NCBI RefSeq assembly: GCF_001423245.1
Contig: NZ_LMOH01000023.1
Span: 125,645-189,644, forward strand
Direction of reading: 5' to 3'
DNA: 64,000 nucleotides
DNA from: Aureimonas sp. Leaf324
GTDB lineage: Bacteria > Pseudomonadota > Alphaproteobacteria > Rhizobiales > Rhizobiaceae
In this document: piece by piece, positions 1 to 9,628 of the stretch
Numbering within the stretch: the first letter of the stretch is position 1
How the letters are laid out: each line of letters starts with the position of its first letter
Program-made: the position numbers and the translations under genes
The notes under the pieces: model-generated
What the model saw: the letters and a program-made list of their open reading frames with translations, nothing else
What the model was told of the DNA's origin: nothing
The model's database searches: none

Positions 1-354
1 CGGCAGGCGCGGCGCGAAGTGTTTCAGGATCAGCGCCGGACCGATCGCGTTGACGGCGAACTGTCGCGCCATGCCGGCCGGATCGATCGCCCGCAGCGAC
101 TTCTCCGGGCCGTAGCCGTCGAGCTGGAGGCCGCCGGTCGCGTCGAACAGGAGGTCGAATTCACCGCTGCCGAGACGCTCGGCCGCCGCAGCGATGGAGG
201 CTTCGTCCTCGAGGTCGAAGCCGTTGCGCCGCGACAGACCCAGCGCCTCGCCGCATCGCGCGTCCGCTTCCAGCGCCCGGAGCACCGCGCTGCCGATCCC
301 GCCGGTCGCCCCGAACACGAGGGCCCGGTAGCCCGTCTGCAGCGATGCCAGCAT
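1..354 (-). CDS. Short-chain dehydrogenase/reductase, C-factor-like (3' end outside window)
   Basis: Reverse-strand reading from about 354 to the window edge is open and encodes the N-terminal half of a Rossmann-fold short-chain dehydrogenase. It begins LASLQTGYRALVFGATGGIG, which contains the TGxxxGIG dinucleotide-binding motif, and continues with an acidic patch and an LFDATGGL segment like the NAG motif region. Three ATG codons occur in tandem (352-360). A GGGAGG Shine-Dalgarno directly upstream favours the third. The C-terminal catalytic YxxxK lies beyond the window, so the substrate cannot be given. The gene is divergent from the DUF2256 gene next to it. Confidence 0.8.
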   Translation of the reverse strand, partial: MLASLQTGYRALVFGATGGIGSAVLRALEADARCGEALGLSRRNGFDLEDEASIAAAAERLGSGEFDLLFDATGGLQLDGYGPEKSLRAIDPAGMARQFAVNAIGPALILKHFAPRLP

Positions 355-453
355 CATCATCCTCCCAGCCTGCCGCGTCCTTCGCGCGACCTGCGCGCTG
401 GAACTTGGCGCCGCGCCGTTCGGTTCCTGCGACCCGATCGCGCGAGGACATCA

Positions 454-639
454 ATGCCGAAAATGCGGCGCAAGGCCGACCTGCCCGAGAAGACGTGCCT
501 CAACTGCGGCCGCCCGATGGTCTGGCGCAAAGCCTGGGCCAAGACTTGGGACGAGGTGCTCTACTGCTCCGACCGCTGCCGCGCCGAGGCCAAGCGCCGC
601 CGCGCGGGCGCCGTCAAAGAAACGACGTCGAATCCTTGA
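454..639 (+). CDS. DUF2256 zinc-ribbon protein
   Basis: Encodes 61 residues matching the DUF2256 pattern: basic N-terminus, LPEKTCLNCGRPMVWRK, then WDEVLYCSDRCR. The two CxxC/CxxxC pairs should bind one zinc ion. GAGGA about six bases before the ATG supports this start. The function of the family is unknown. It is often found near photolyase/cryptochrome genes, and a short-chain dehydrogenase lies next to it here. The 3' end lies only 26 bp past the convergent dgkA stop, inside that gene on the other strand. Confidence 0.85.
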   Translation: MPKMRRKADLPEKTCLNCGRPMVWRKAWAKTWDEVLYCSDRCRAEAKRRRAGAVKETTSNP

Positions 640-1018
640 GAAGCACCGCCGCGCAGAAGGCGGCGTTGGCGACGAGAAGGCAGAAGACCGCAAAGGATCC
701 GAGGTCCTTGGCGTGCTTGGCGAAGGACGAGAACTCCGGCGACACGCGATCGACGATGAGTTCGATCGCGGTGTTGACGGCCTCGATCGCGCCGAGGATC
801 GCCAGAAGCACGAGCTGGATCAGGAAGGCCGCGGCCGAGGCGCCATGCAGCGCCAGGAGGAAGACGAGCACCAACCCGAACAGGATCTCGTGCCGGAAGG
901 CGGGCTCGCGCAGGAGCCGCCGCCCGCCGTTGATCGAGTAACCGGCCGCCGCAAGCACATGTTCGACGCCCCGCAGCTTGGGGGGTGGAAGGCCTGCGGA
1001 GCCGTCGGGGTCGGTCAT
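614..1018 (-). CDS. dgkA: Diacylglycerol kinase (undecaprenol/lipid kinase family)
   Basis: A 134-residue integral membrane kinase of the DgkA family, which phosphorylates diacylglycerol (or undecaprenol) with ATP in the inner membrane. The family signature EAVNTAIELIVDRVS is present and carries the catalytic Glu and the ENTA-type motif. Three hydrophobic helices are visible (around ILFGLVLVFLLAL, AAFLIQLVLLAILGAI and SFAVFCLLVANAAF). The start is the ATG at 1018 giving MTDPDG; the longer open frame upstream has no ribosome site. The 3' end overlaps the convergent DUF2256 gene by 26 bp. Confidence 0.92.
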   Translation of the reverse strand: MTDPDGSAGLPPPKLRGVEHVLAAAGYSINGGRRLLREPAFRHEILFGLVLVFLLALHGASAAAFLIQLVLLAILGAIEAVNTAIELIVDRVSPEFSSFAKHAKDLGSFAVFCLLVANAAFCAAVLLKDSTSFL

Positions 1019-1426
1019 GGGCGGAGTGTCCGATGCGGTGGACGGGTGCCGTGCGATGGCGGGCGCCGCGCGATACGGCACGCAGATGGCGGCATGAAGG
1101 CTTGCGGGCCATTGATCGTCCACGCGCCCGCGGCTTCTCGACACGCCATCCTCTCGCTTCATAACCGTCCAAGCGCCGGCCGGCAGCACAACTCGCCGTG
1201 TCCACGATGACGGTGCAGCACTATGCGCGTTGGTCGGCCCCGTTGAAACCGGCGACGGGACCTGTTAGGCACCCACCAGCATCAAGAGTTGGACCGATGT
1301 CCAACGCCAACCTGCCGTCCGGGCAAGGTGGCGCTCCGCAAGGGGGATGTGGCCGCACCGGCAACCAAACGGAGCCCCGCCATATCGCAGCGCATCGGTC
1401 CCGCGACGAATGGCGGAGACAGACGC
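1019..1426. other. Intergenic region without a recognised gene
   Basis: About 400 bp between the dgkA start and the next small gene. Open frames here are GC-driven shadows with atypical residues (Arg/Ala/Pro-rich). I see no tRNA, convincing terminator or repeat. The dgkA promoter must lie in the left part. Confidence 0.5.
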
Positions 1427-1717
1427 ATGCCGAACCCGCAGACCGTTCCCCATCCCCTCGCGGGCGCCGGGTCGCAGAGGCTGTTCCTCGGCCTGTCCCG
1501 CCATCCGGGCACCGGCCACGCCAAGCGGCCGGGCGAGGTGTGGATGGTCTTCCACGGCGACTGGACGGCGGTCTATCGCCTCGATCCGCGCGACGCCCGG
1601 ACCGTCCATCTCGAACGCGCGCTCGACGGCGACCGGCGGCACGAGGCGACGCGCTGGGCCTGCGAGACCTTTGCGATCGCGACCGAAGAAGCGGCCGGCG
1701 TCCGCGTCGCGGCCTGA
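1427..1717 (+). CDS. Small conserved-looking hypothetical protein
   Basis: A 96-residue soluble protein that I do not recognise. Codon positions look coding, with G/C preferred in third positions. The central segment PGEVWMVFHGDWTAVYRLD followed by an acidic/basic helical tail looks like a compact alpha/beta fold rather than a shadow. CGGAG lies about nine bases before the ATG. The stop is 9 bp from the convergent EamA gene stop at 1727. There are no signal peptide, transmembrane segments or catalytic motifs. Confidence 0.6.
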   Translation: MPNPQTVPHPLAGAGSQRLFLGLSRHPGTGHAKRPGEVWMVFHGDWTAVYRLDPRDARTVHLERALDGDRRHEATRWACETFAIATEEAAGVRVAA

Positions 1718-1726
1718 ACCGGCCGG

Positions 1727-2587
1727 TCAGGCGAAGCGCCGGGCGCCCGCGACGCAGGCGACCACGCCGAGCGTCGCCGCCACCATGAGCGGCGGCACGG
1801 CTTCGCCGAGAAGCCAGCCGGCGAGAGCGAGGCCGAAGAACGGCTGGAGCAGCTGCAACTGGCCGACGCCCGCGATGCCTCCGCGCGCAAGGCCGCGGTA
1901 CCAGAACACGAAGCCGACCAGCATCGAGAACACCGAGACATAGGCGAGCCCCGCCCAGGCCGGCACGCCGGTCGCCGACAGGCTCGCAGGTCGCGTGACG
2001 ACGGCGAGGCAGGCCATGGCGGGAAGCGACAGGACCAGCGCCCAGGAGATGACCTGCCATCCGCCGAGCCGCCGGGAGAGCCGCGCGCCTTCGGCATAAC
2101 CGAGGCCGCAGACGAGGACGGCGGCCACCATCAGCGCGTCGCCCTGCCACGAACCCCGCCCGCCCTGCATGAAGGCAAAGCCGGAGACGAGAAGCGCGCC
2201 GAGGCCCGAGAACACCCAGAACGCCGGGCGCGGCTGTTCGGCCGCGCGCACGACGCCGAACAGCGCCGTCGCGAGAGGCAGAAGGCCGATGAAGACGATC
2301 GAATGGGAGGCGGTGACGGATTGCAGCGCCAGCGCGGTGAGAAGCGGGAAGCCGACCACGACCCCGAGCGCGACGACGACGAGACCAGGCAGGTCGGACC
2401 TGAGAGGCAGGCGCTGGCGCGAGACGCTCAGAACCACACCCGCCAGGACCGCAGCGATCGTCGCCCGTGCCGAGGTGAGGAACAGCGGGGGCAAATCCGC
2501 GACCGCGACGCGCGTCGCCGGCAGCGAACCGCTGAAGATGAGCACCCCGAGAAGCCCGCTGCCCCAACCCGCCATCGATCTCGCCAT
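1727..2587 (-). CDS. EamA/DMT-family transporter
   Basis: A 286-residue inner-membrane protein with about ten hydrophobic helices arranged as two EamA repeats, typical of drug/metabolite exporters. The first repeat contains PATRVAVADLPPLFLTSARA, close to the EamA consensus. The second ends with a gene-terminal LLGEAVPPLMVAATLGV helix pair. GGAGGG seven bases before the ATG at 2587 sets the start. It is divergent from a MocR-type regulator with 125 bp between, an arrangement that usually means the regulator controls the transporter. The substrate is not predictable; amino acids or vitamin B6-related compounds are inferred only from the neighbour. Confidence 0.88.
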   Translation of the reverse strand: MARSMAGWGSGLLGVLIFSGSLPATRVAVADLPPLFLTSARATIAAVLAGVVLSVSRQRLPLRSDLPGLVVVALGVVVGFPLLTALALQSVTASHSIVFIGLLPLATALFGVVRAAEQPRPAFWVFSGLGALLVSGFAFMQGGRGSWQGDALMVAAVLVCGLGYAEGARLSRRLGGWQVISWALVLSLPAMACLAVVTRPASLSATGVPAWAGLAYVSVFSMLVGFVFWYRGLARGGIAGVGQLQLLQPFFGLALAGWLLGEAVPPLMVAATLGVVACVAGARRFA

Positions 2588-2712
2588 CGCCTGCCCTCCG
2601 ATTTCCGGTTCAGGGGTAGGGATAGCCGCTTGGCGGGGCCAGACACGGAAGCATACAATCGCACCGAACCGTATGGGTGATGCGACCGGTACGGTCGGAG
2701 GAGCGAAGAGGC
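2588..2712. promoter_or_regulatory. Divergent EamA/MocR promoter region
   Basis: 125 bp between the divergent transporter and regulator starts. It must hold both promoters and, by analogy with other MocR regulators, the regulator's operator. I could not assign a clear -35/-10 pair or direct repeat with confidence. Confidence 0.4.
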
Positions 2713-4143
2713 ATGGCCGGACAGCGGACCGAAGCGGTGATGGAGGCGGTGCGCGAGCAGATCGCGGTGCGAAAGCTGCCGGTGGGCGACAGGCTCCCTT
2801 CGATCCGCGCGCTCGCCACCCGCCTTTCCGTGTCGCCCTCGACCGTGGTCGAGGCCTACGAGCGTCTCGTGGCAGAGGGCGTCGTTCGGGCGCGTCCCGG
2901 CTCGGGTTTCTTCGTCGCGAGAGGCATCGCCCCGCCGCCGCTCTCCGTCGCCCGCAGCGATGCCGAGCGGGCCATCGATCCGTTCTGGGTGTCACGGCAG
3001 TCGCTCGATGCCGATGCGCAGGTCGCCAAGCCCGGGTGTGGCTGGCTGCCGGCGGACTGGATGCCGACCGACGCGCTGCGCCGCGCCATGCGCCGCGCCG
3101 CACGGGCGGCTGACGACGCGATGCTGACGGATTACGGCGTCTCGCGCGGCCATGCGCCGCTGCGGCGTCTCCTGGCGCGACAGTTCGCGGCGGAGGGGCT
3201 CGACGTCGGACCGGACGCGATCCTGCTGACAAGCTCGGGGACGCAGGCGCTCGACCTCATCTGCCGCCTCCTCCTGAAGCCGGGCGACACGGTTCTGGTC
3301 GACGATCCCTGCTATTTCAACTTTCGCGCGCTTCTCTCGGCACACCGCGTCGATGTGGTGGGAATTCCCATGACGCCGGCCGGCCCGGACGCCGCCGTCT
3401 TCGCCGAACGGGCCGCCCGGCTTCGGCCTCGCCTCTATGTGACGAACTCGGCGATCCACAATCCGACGGGCGCCACCCTGTCGCCCACTGTCGCGCACCG
3501 CGTGCTCGCGGCGGCCGCCGCCCATGACGTCGCCATCGTCGAGGACGAGATCTTCGCGGACTTCGAGCCCGAGCCGTCCGCACGCCTTGCCCTCCTCGAC
3601 GGACTGGAGCGCGTGCTGCGGATCGGCTCCTTCTCCAAGACACTGTCGGCGTCGGTGCGCTGCGGCTTCATCGCGGCGCGGCCGGAATGGATCGAGACCT
3701 TGGCCGACCTTCAGATCGCGACGCAATTCGGCGCCGCGAGCCCCCTGTCGGCCGGCCTCGTGCACGAGGTTCTCGCCGATGGCGGCTACCGCCGGCACAT
3801 GGAGAGCGTGCGGGGCCGTCTGGCGAAGGCCCGCCGCGACGCCGCGCGACGCCTCGACGATCTCGGCTTCCGGCTCTGGACCGAGCCGCGCGGCGGCTTC
3901 GGCCTCTGGTGCGAGATGCCGGGCGCCGCCAGCGCGGCGGAGCTTGCGCGCTCCTGCGCCGGCCGGGGCGTCGTCCTGGCACCCGGCGACGTGTTCAGCT
4001 CGTCGGGCACCGCAGGGTCGATGATGCGCTTCAACGCGGCGCAGATGGCGGCGCCCGGCGTCTGGGACGCGATCGAGCGCGGGCTCGCGCGGTCGGCCGG
4101 CCCCCTCAGCCCGCCGCCCGAAGCGTCGGCATCGCCTCGCTGA
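2713..4143 (+). CDS. MocR/PdxR-family regulator (GntR winged helix fused to aminotransferase)
   Basis: 476 residues. The first ~75 form a GntR-type winged helix (LPSIRALATRLSVSPSTVVEAYERL). The rest is a fold-type I PLP aminotransferase domain with TSSGTQALDL, NPTGATLS and SFSKTLSASVR, where Lys309 should hold PLP. MocR proteins use the aminotransferase fold as an effector sensor, not as an enzyme. It is divergent from an EamA transporter and so probably controls it. The last 38 bp overlap the convergent GGDEF-EAL gene. The start at 2713 (MAGQRTEA) was chosen because the preceding 12 codons are not family-like; 2677 remains possible. Confidence 0.9.
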   Translation: MAGQRTEAVMEAVREQIAVRKLPVGDRLPSIRALATRLSVSPSTVVEAYERLVAEGVVRARPGSGFFVARGIAPPPLSVARSDAERAIDPFWVSRQSLDADAQVAKPGCGWLPADWMPTDALRRAMRRAARAADDAMLTDYGVSRGHAPLRRLLARQFAAEGLDVGPDAILLTSSGTQALDLICRLLLKPGDTVLVDDPCYFNFRALLSAHRVDVVGIPMTPAGPDAAVFAERAARLRPRLYVTNSAIHNPTGATLSPTVAHRVLAAAAAHDVAIVEDEIFADFEPEPSARLALLDGLERVLRIGSFSKTLSASVRCGFIAARPEWIETLADLQIATQFGAASPLSAGLVHEVLADGGYRRHMESVRGRLAKARRDAARRLDDLGFRLWTEPRGGFGLWCEMPGAASAAELARSCAGRGVVLAPGDVFSSSGTAGSMMRFNAAQMAAPGVWDAIERGLARSAGPLSPPPEASASPR

Positions 4144-6238
4144 GCGCGCGGAACGTCCGCGCGTTGACGGGACGGCTGTAGAGATACCCCTGCCCCATGT
4201 CGCAGCCCTGCCCGAGCATCAGCGCGTGATGCTCGACGGTCTCGATCCCTTCCGCGATCACCTCGATCTCGAGGCCGTGCGCCATCTGCACGAGCGCCTG
4301 CGTGATCGCGCGATCGCGCTCGCACACGTCGGCGCCGCTGACGAAAGTGCGGTCGATCTTGATCTTCGTGACAGGATAGTGCCGCAGCATGCTGAGCGAA
4401 GCGAAGCCGGTGCCGAAGTCGTCGAAGGCGAGGCCGACGCCGATCTCGCGCAGCCGGTTCAGCTGCTTCAGGATCCGCTCGTCGGACTTCAGGATCGTGT
4501 TCTCGGTGATCTCGAGTTCCAGAGCGTCCGGCGGAAGCGCATGGCGCTCCAGCGCCCGCGTGACCTCGCCGACGATGTCGCCGGACTTGAACTGCAGCGC
4601 GAAGAGATTGATCGCGATCCGGAAATCGGGGAACGGCCCCGCGCGCCATTCGGCCGCCTGACGGCAGGCCTCGTCGATGATCCAGCCGCCGACCGATATG
4701 GCCAGCGCGTCCGCTTCCAGAAGCGGCAGGAAGGCGCCCGGCGCCAGGACGCCGCGCCGGGGATGGATCCAGCGCAGGAGCGCTTCCGCGCCGCAAAGGC
4801 GGCCGCTCCGCAGTGAAATCTGCGGCTGATAGTACAGCTCGAACTCGTCACCGGCCCAGGCGGCGGCGAGCTCGGCGCGCGCAAGGCCCTTCTCGACGAT
4901 CTTCAGCCGAAGATCGGGGGTGAAGAGTTCGGTGCGCCCGCGCCCGCCGCGCTTCGCCTTGTAGAGCGCAAGATCGGCGTCGCCGACGAGACGGTCCGCC
5001 GTGGCGTCGCCGCTGGAACAGGCGACGCCGATACTGGCGCTGATGCTGACCATCGCGTCCTCGATCGTGATCGCCTGCTCGATCGCGTCGATCAGCGTTT
5101 CGCCGAGCCAGGCGCCCGCCAGGGGGTTCGCGTCGTCCTCCATCAGGACCACGAACTCGTCGCCGCCCATGCGCGCGACGAACTGCCCGCCGACGACGTG
5201 GGATCGCAGGCGCGCGGCGACCTCGGCGAGGACGTGATCGCCGGCCAGATGCCCGAGCGTGTCGTTGACCTCCTTGAAGCCGTCGAGATCGATCAGGAGA
5301 AGCGTCACCCGGCGGCCCGCTGCGGCGAGGGCCGCGAGGCGTCGGTCGAGGCTGGCGCGGTTGGCGAGGCCCGTCAGGTGATCGAGCATCGTCGCGCCGC
5401 GAAGGCTTTCCTCGAGCCGCTGGCGCTCGCTGTCGTCGCGGATGATCGCGCCGAAGCGGCGTTCGCCCCTCTCCATCCACTGCGACAGCGAGAGTTCGAT
5501 CGGGATCTGCGTCCCGTCCTTGCGCAGTCCGTGGAGGTTGACCGAGCGGCCGATGAGGTTCGCGGGCCCGTTTCCGGCGACGCGCGCGACGCCTGCACGG
5601 TGCGCGTTGCGGTTGCCGAGGGGCACGATGATGTCGAGCGGCTGGCCGATCGCTTCCTCGGCGGTGTAGCCGAAGAGCCTTTCGGCCCCGGCGTTCCACG
5701 CGACGATCGTGTTGGCGGCATCGGCGGCGACGATGCCGTCCGGCGAGGTCGAGGCGATGCCGTCGAAGTTGGACGGGGCAGCCGCCCCGGCCGTCCCGCG
5801 GGCGCATTCGATCTGCCCGGCGAGGAAGGCGGCGAGTTCGCTCATAACCCGTCCCTCGACGGCGCCGAAAGGGGGCTTCCCGGCGGGAACGTACGCAGAC
5901 AGCGAACCCGCCAGCGTCCCGTCGGCGAGCCGGATGGGGGCGATGGCGACCTGCTGCTGGAAGCCACCACGTCCCCTCGATGTCTCGAGGTCGCGAACCA
6001 GGATAGCGGTCGCTTGGCGCAACTCACACGGGTCGACGGCGAAGGAGCCGTCGAATGAGGACGGCGTGTCCGAACAATGAACGAGAATCAGGCCGTCGCC
6101 GTCCATGATGTGGATTTCGACGTCCGAGGCACACAGGACACGTCTCGCGAAATCCGCGCATTGCGAAAGCTGGCCGCCGTGCAGCGTCTTCAGCCGGCCG
6201 AACCAGGCGCAGGGTGTGTTGTTCCGGTTTTCCATCAT
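4106..6238 (-). CDS. GAF-PAS-GGDEF-EAL cyclic-di-GMP turnover protein
   Basis: About 710 residues with four modules: an N-terminal GAF-like domain (~10-150), a PAS domain (~165-285, SPDGIVAADAANTIVAWN), GGDEF (~290-450, intact RMGGDEFV) and EAL (~465-705). The EAL signature residues GAEALLRW, ITENTI, DDFGTGFASL, KIDRTFV and AEGIETVEH are all present, so phosphodiesterase activity is expected. No RxxD inhibitory I-site precedes GGDEF, so the cyclase half may be unregulated or act as a GTP sensor. No transmembrane segment is seen. The start is ATG at 6238 (a GTG at 6259 is possible). The 3' end overlaps mocR by 38 bp. Confidence 0.92.
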   Translation of the reverse strand: MMENRNNTPCAWFGRLKTLHGGQLSQCADFARRVLCASDVEIHIMDGDGLILVHCSDTPSSFDGSFAVDPCELRQATAILVRDLETSRGRGGFQQQVAIAPIRLADGTLAGSLSAYVPAGKPPFGAVEGRVMSELAAFLAGQIECARGTAGAAAPSNFDGIASTSPDGIVAADAANTIVAWNAGAERLFGYTAEEAIGQPLDIIVPLGNRNAHRAGVARVAGNGPANLIGRSVNLHGLRKDGTQIPIELSLSQWMERGERRFGAIIRDDSERQRLEESLRGATMLDHLTGLANRASLDRRLAALAAAGRRVTLLLIDLDGFKEVNDTLGHLAGDHVLAEVAARLRSHVVGGQFVARMGGDEFVVLMEDDANPLAGAWLGETLIDAIEQAITIEDAMVSISASIGVACSSGDATADRLVGDADLALYKAKRGGRGRTELFTPDLRLKIVEKGLARAELAAAWAGDEFELYYQPQISLRSGRLCGAEALLRWIHPRRGVLAPGAFLPLLEADALAISVGGWIIDEACRQAAEWRAGPFPDFRIAINLFALQFKSGDIVGEVTRALERHALPPDALELEITENTILKSDERILKQLNRLREIGVGLAFDDFGTGFASLSMLRHYPVTKIKIDRTFVSGADVCERDRAITQALVQMAHGLEIEVIAEGIETVEHHALMLGQGCDMGQGYLYSRPVNARTFRALSEAMPTLRAAG

Positions 6239-6435
6239 ATCCCGTGCGTGGCGTGGCACAGACCACGGGCAAGGATAGACGCGAAGGGTAAAAGAAGTCG
6301 GAGGAACAGAACCTGCGGTTCAGGCGTGGCCGCATGGGAGGAGGCGCGCCGGCGTTCGCGAAGACGCGACAAGGGCGAGCGACCATCGGCGCCCGCTCTT
6401 GTCGCAGGGATCAGCCGGGAGCCGATGCCCCCAGA

Positions 6436-7872
6436 TCAGCCGATCTGCTTGAGCAGTTCGTCGAGCGACTTCTTGGCGTCGCCGTAGAACATGCGCGTGT
6501 TCTCCTTGTAGAAGAGCGGGTTCTCGATGCCGGAATAACCGGTGCCCTGCCCGCGCTTCGACACGATGACGCGTCGCGCCTTCCAGACCTCGATCACCGG
6601 CATGCCGGCGATCGGCGAGTTCGGGTCCTCCTCGGCCGCCGGATTGACGATGTCGTTGGCGCCGATAACGATTGCCACGTCCGTCGAGGGGAAGTCCTCG
6701 TTGATCTCGTCCATCTCGAGGACGATGTCGTAGGGGACCTTAGCTTCGGCGAGGAGCACGTTCATGTGGCCCGGCAGCCGCCCGGCGACCGGGTGGATCG
6801 CAAAGCGCACCGTCTTGCCCTTGGCGCGCAGGCGCCGCGTCAGTTCCGAGATCGACCCTTGCGCCTGTGCGACGGCGAGGCCGTAGCCCGGGACGATGAC
6901 GACCGAGTCCGCCTCGTCCAGCGCCTGCGCGACGCCGTCCGTGTCGATCGCGACCTGTTCGCCGGTGATCTCCTGCGCAGGACCCGTCGCTCCGCCCCAT
7001 CCGCCGAGGATGACGGACACGAAGTTCCGGTTCATCGCCCGGCACATGATGTAGGAGAGGATCGCGCCGGACGAGCCGACCAGCGCGCCGGTGACGATCA
7101 GGAGATCGTTGCCAAGCGTGAAGCCGATCGCCGCCGCCGCCCAGCCCGAATAGGAGTTCAGCATCGAGACGACGACGGGCATGTCCGCCCCGCCGATCGC
7201 CATGATGAGGTGCCAGCCGAGCGCGCCCGCGAGGATCGCGACGAGGATCAGCGTCCACAGCCCCGCGCCGTTCAAGTAGACGATGCCGAGGACGAGGGCG
7301 ACGACGACGCCGGCGAGATTGATCGCGTGGCGATTGGGCAGGACCAGCGCCTTGGACCCCAGGCGGCCGGACAGCTTGCCGTAGGCGACCACCGAGCCGG
7401 TGAAGGTGACGGCGCCGATGAAGACACCGAGGAAGACCTCGACGCGCATGATCGCGAGTTCGACCGGCATCTTGGTGGCCAGCGTCGCGGCGAAGCCGGT
7501 CAGGAGGTGGTCCGTCCCGGTGGCGATGGCATGGGCGACATGGGCGGCTTCGAGATCGGCGTTGAAGCCGATGAAGACGGCGGCAAGGCCGACAAAGGAA
7601 TGCAGCGCCGCGACGAGTTCGGGCATCTGCGTCATCTGAACGCGGCCGGCGAGCCAGCCGCCGACGAGCCCGCCGACGACGATCAGCGGCACGACGAGCC
7701 AGAGCGCACTGAGCGCCGGTCCGGTGATCGTGGCGAAGACGGCCAGCGCCATGCCGACGATGCCGTACCAGACGGCGCGCTTGGCGCTCTCCTGGTTGGA
7801 CAGGCCACCGAGCGAGAGGATGAAGAGGATGGAGGCGACGATATAGGACGCGCCGACGAGACCTGGGCTCAT
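6436..7872 (-). CDS. pntB: NAD(P) transhydrogenase subunit beta
   Basis: 478 residues. The beta subunit of the proton-translocating transhydrogenase reduces NADP+ with hydride from NADH using the proton gradient. The N-terminal ~290 residues form a membrane domain of about nine helices (domain II). The C-terminal NADP(H)-binding domain III has the diagnostic [12 protein letters not shown] and the [18 protein letters not shown] tail. It lies 13 bp downstream of pntA in the same operon and is full length for the family. Confidence 0.96.
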   Translation of the reverse strand: MSPGLVGASYIVASILFILSLGGLSNQESAKRAVWYGIVGMALAVFATITGPALSALWLVVPLIVVGGLVGGWLAGRVQMTQMPELVAALHSFVGLAAVFIGFNADLEAAHVAHAIATGTDHLLTGFAATLATKMPVELAIMRVEVFLGVFIGAVTFTGSVVAYGKLSGRLGSKALVLPNRHAINLAGVVVALVLGIVYLNGAGLWTLILVAILAGALGWHLIMAIGGADMPVVVSMLNSYSGWAAAAIGFTLGNDLLIVTGALVGSSGAILSYIMCRAMNRNFVSVILGGWGGATGPAQEITGEQVAIDTDGVAQALDEADSVVIVPGYGLAVAQAQGSISELTRRLRAKGKTVRFAIHPVAGRLPGHMNVLLAEAKVPYDIVLEMDEINEDFPSTDVAIVIGANDIVNPAAEEDPNSPIAGMPVIEVWKARRVIVSKRGQGTGYSGIENPLFYKENTRMFYGDAKKSLDELLKQIG

Positions 7873-7885
7873 GGGTTCGACCTCC

Positions 7886-9454
7886 TCAGCTCTTCTGGAA
7901 CATCTTGAGCATCCGGCGCGTCACCATGAACCCGCCGAAGATGTTGACCGAGGCCATCAGGATGGCGAGCGCGGCGAGGAACGAGACGAACCAGCCGGAC
8001 GTGCCGACCTGCAGGAGCGCGCCAAGGATGATGATCGACGACACCGCGTTGGTGACGGCCATCAGCGGCGTATGCAGCGAATGCGAGACGTTCCAGATGA
8101 CGTGGTAGCCGACGAAGCAGGACAGCGCGAAAACCACGAAATGCTGCAGGAAGCTCGGCGGCGCCGTCAGCCCGATCAGCATCAGGAAGATCGCGCCGCC
8201 GGCGAGCAGCATGACCTGACGCTGGCCGGACTTCTTGGCGGTGAGCGCCTCGCGCGCGGCCTTCTCGGCCCCCGTCTCCTCGACCACCTTCTTGGGCGCC
8301 TGACGGGCGATCGCCGCGATCTTGGGCGGCGGGGGCGGATAGGTGATCGCGCCCTCGTGCGTGACGGTCGCCCCGCGGATGACGTCGTCTTCCATGTTGA
8401 CCACCGGCACGCCGTCCTTCTTCGGCGTCAGGTCGTCCATCATGTGGCGGATGTTGGTGGCAAACAGCGTCGAGGCCTGCGTCGCCATGCGGCTGGGATA
8501 GTCGGTGTAGCCGACGACCCGCACGCCGTTCGCCGTCTCGACGACCTCGTCCGGCACGGTGAGATCGCAGTTGCCGCCGCGATCGGCGGCGAGATCCACG
8601 ACGACCGAGCCGGGCTTCATCAGCGCGACCATGTCCTCCAGCCAGAGCTTGGGCGCATCACGGCCCGGGATCAGCGCCGTCGTGATGACGATGTCCACCT
8701 CCGGCGCCTGAGCCCGGAAAAGCTCGAGCTGCTTGGCGCGGAACTCAGGGGACGACGGCGCGGCATAGCCGCCCGTCGCCGCGCCGTCCGCCGCGTCGGC
8801 GAAGTCGAGGAACAGGAATTCTGCGCCCATCGACTGGATTTGCTCGGCGACCTCCGGTCGCACGTCGAAGGCGCGGACCTGCGCCCCCAGCGATTGCGCG
8901 GTGCCGATCGCGGCAAGACCCGCGACGCCGGCGCCGAGCACCAGCACCTTGGCCGGCGGCACCTTGCCGGCCGCCGTGATCTGGCCGGTGAAGAACCGGC
9001 CGAACTGGTTGCCGGCCTCGATCACCGCGCGGTAGCCCGCGATGTTGGCCATGGAGGACAGGGCGTCCATCTTCTGCGCGCGGCTGATGCGCGGCACCAT
9101 GTCCATCGCCAGCACCGTCGCGCCCTTGGCGCGCAGGTCTTCCAGGAGCGCCGCGTTCTGCGCGGGGTAAAGGAACGAGATCAGGATCTGGCCGGAGCGC
9201 ACCAGGGCGACCTCGTCCGCCTCCGGCGGCCGGACCTTGGCGACGATGTCGGCCTCGGCCCAGAGCGCCGCCGCATCCGGCACCACGCGCGCACCGGCCG
9301 CTTCGAAGGCCGCGTCGGAAAAGCGCGCGGCATCGCCCGCGCCGGTCTCCACCAGGCATTCATAGCCGAGCTTCTGCAGCCGACCGACGCTTTCCGGCGT
9401 CAGCGCGACGCGCCGCTCGCCGGCGAAGCGCTCCTTCGGAACTCCGAACTTCAT
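7886..9454 (-). CDS. pntA: NAD(P) transhydrogenase subunit alpha (fused form)
   Basis: 522 residues. The N-terminal NAD(H)-binding domain I ([20 protein letters not shown]; dinucleotide loop [14 protein letters not shown] near residue 170) is joined through a Pro/Lys-rich linker to about four transmembrane helices near the C-terminus ([16 protein letters not shown] onward). This is the one-piece alpha subunit seen in enteric bacteria. Several alphaproteobacteria split it into PntAA and PntAB. It is first in the pntAB operon. The ATG at 9454 follows a GAGGAAGAGC-type ribosome site. Confidence 0.96.
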   Translation of the reverse strand: MKFGVPKERFAGERRVALTPESVGRLQKLGYECLVETGAGDAARFSDAAFEAAGARVVPDAAALWAEADIVAKVRPPEADEVALVRSGQILISFLYPAQNAALLEDLRAKGATVLAMDMVPRISRAQKMDALSSMANIAGYRAVIEAGNQFGRFFTGQITAAGKVPPAKVLVLGAGVAGLAAIGTAQSLGAQVRAFDVRPEVAEQIQSMGAEFLFLDFADAADGAATGGYAAPSSPEFRAKQLELFRAQAPEVDIVITTALIPGRDAPKLWLEDMVALMKPGSVVVDLAADRGGNCDLTVPDEVVETANGVRVVGYTDYPSRMATQASTLFATNIRHMMDDLTPKKDGVPVVNMEDDVIRGATVTHEGAITYPPPPPKIAAIARQAPKKVVEETGAEKAAREALTAKKSGQRQVMLLAGGAIFLMLIGLTAPPSFLQHFVVFALSCFVGYHVIWNVSHSLHTPLMAVTNAVSSIIILGALLQVGTSGWFVSFLAALAILMASVNIFGGFMVTRRMLKMFQKS

Positions 9455-9628
9455 GCTCTTCCTCCCCTATGGGCAGGACTATCGCCCGTCCCGCAACAGT
9501 CCACCAGTGATTCGCTGCGGTGGAAATGCGACAGTCGCACGATCGTCTCGCGCTGCAACAAATCCCGCCGAGCCCGAAGGCGTGCGGCGAGATGCCCCTG
9601 TCGAAGTCGCCCGCGACGGGCGCGCGCC

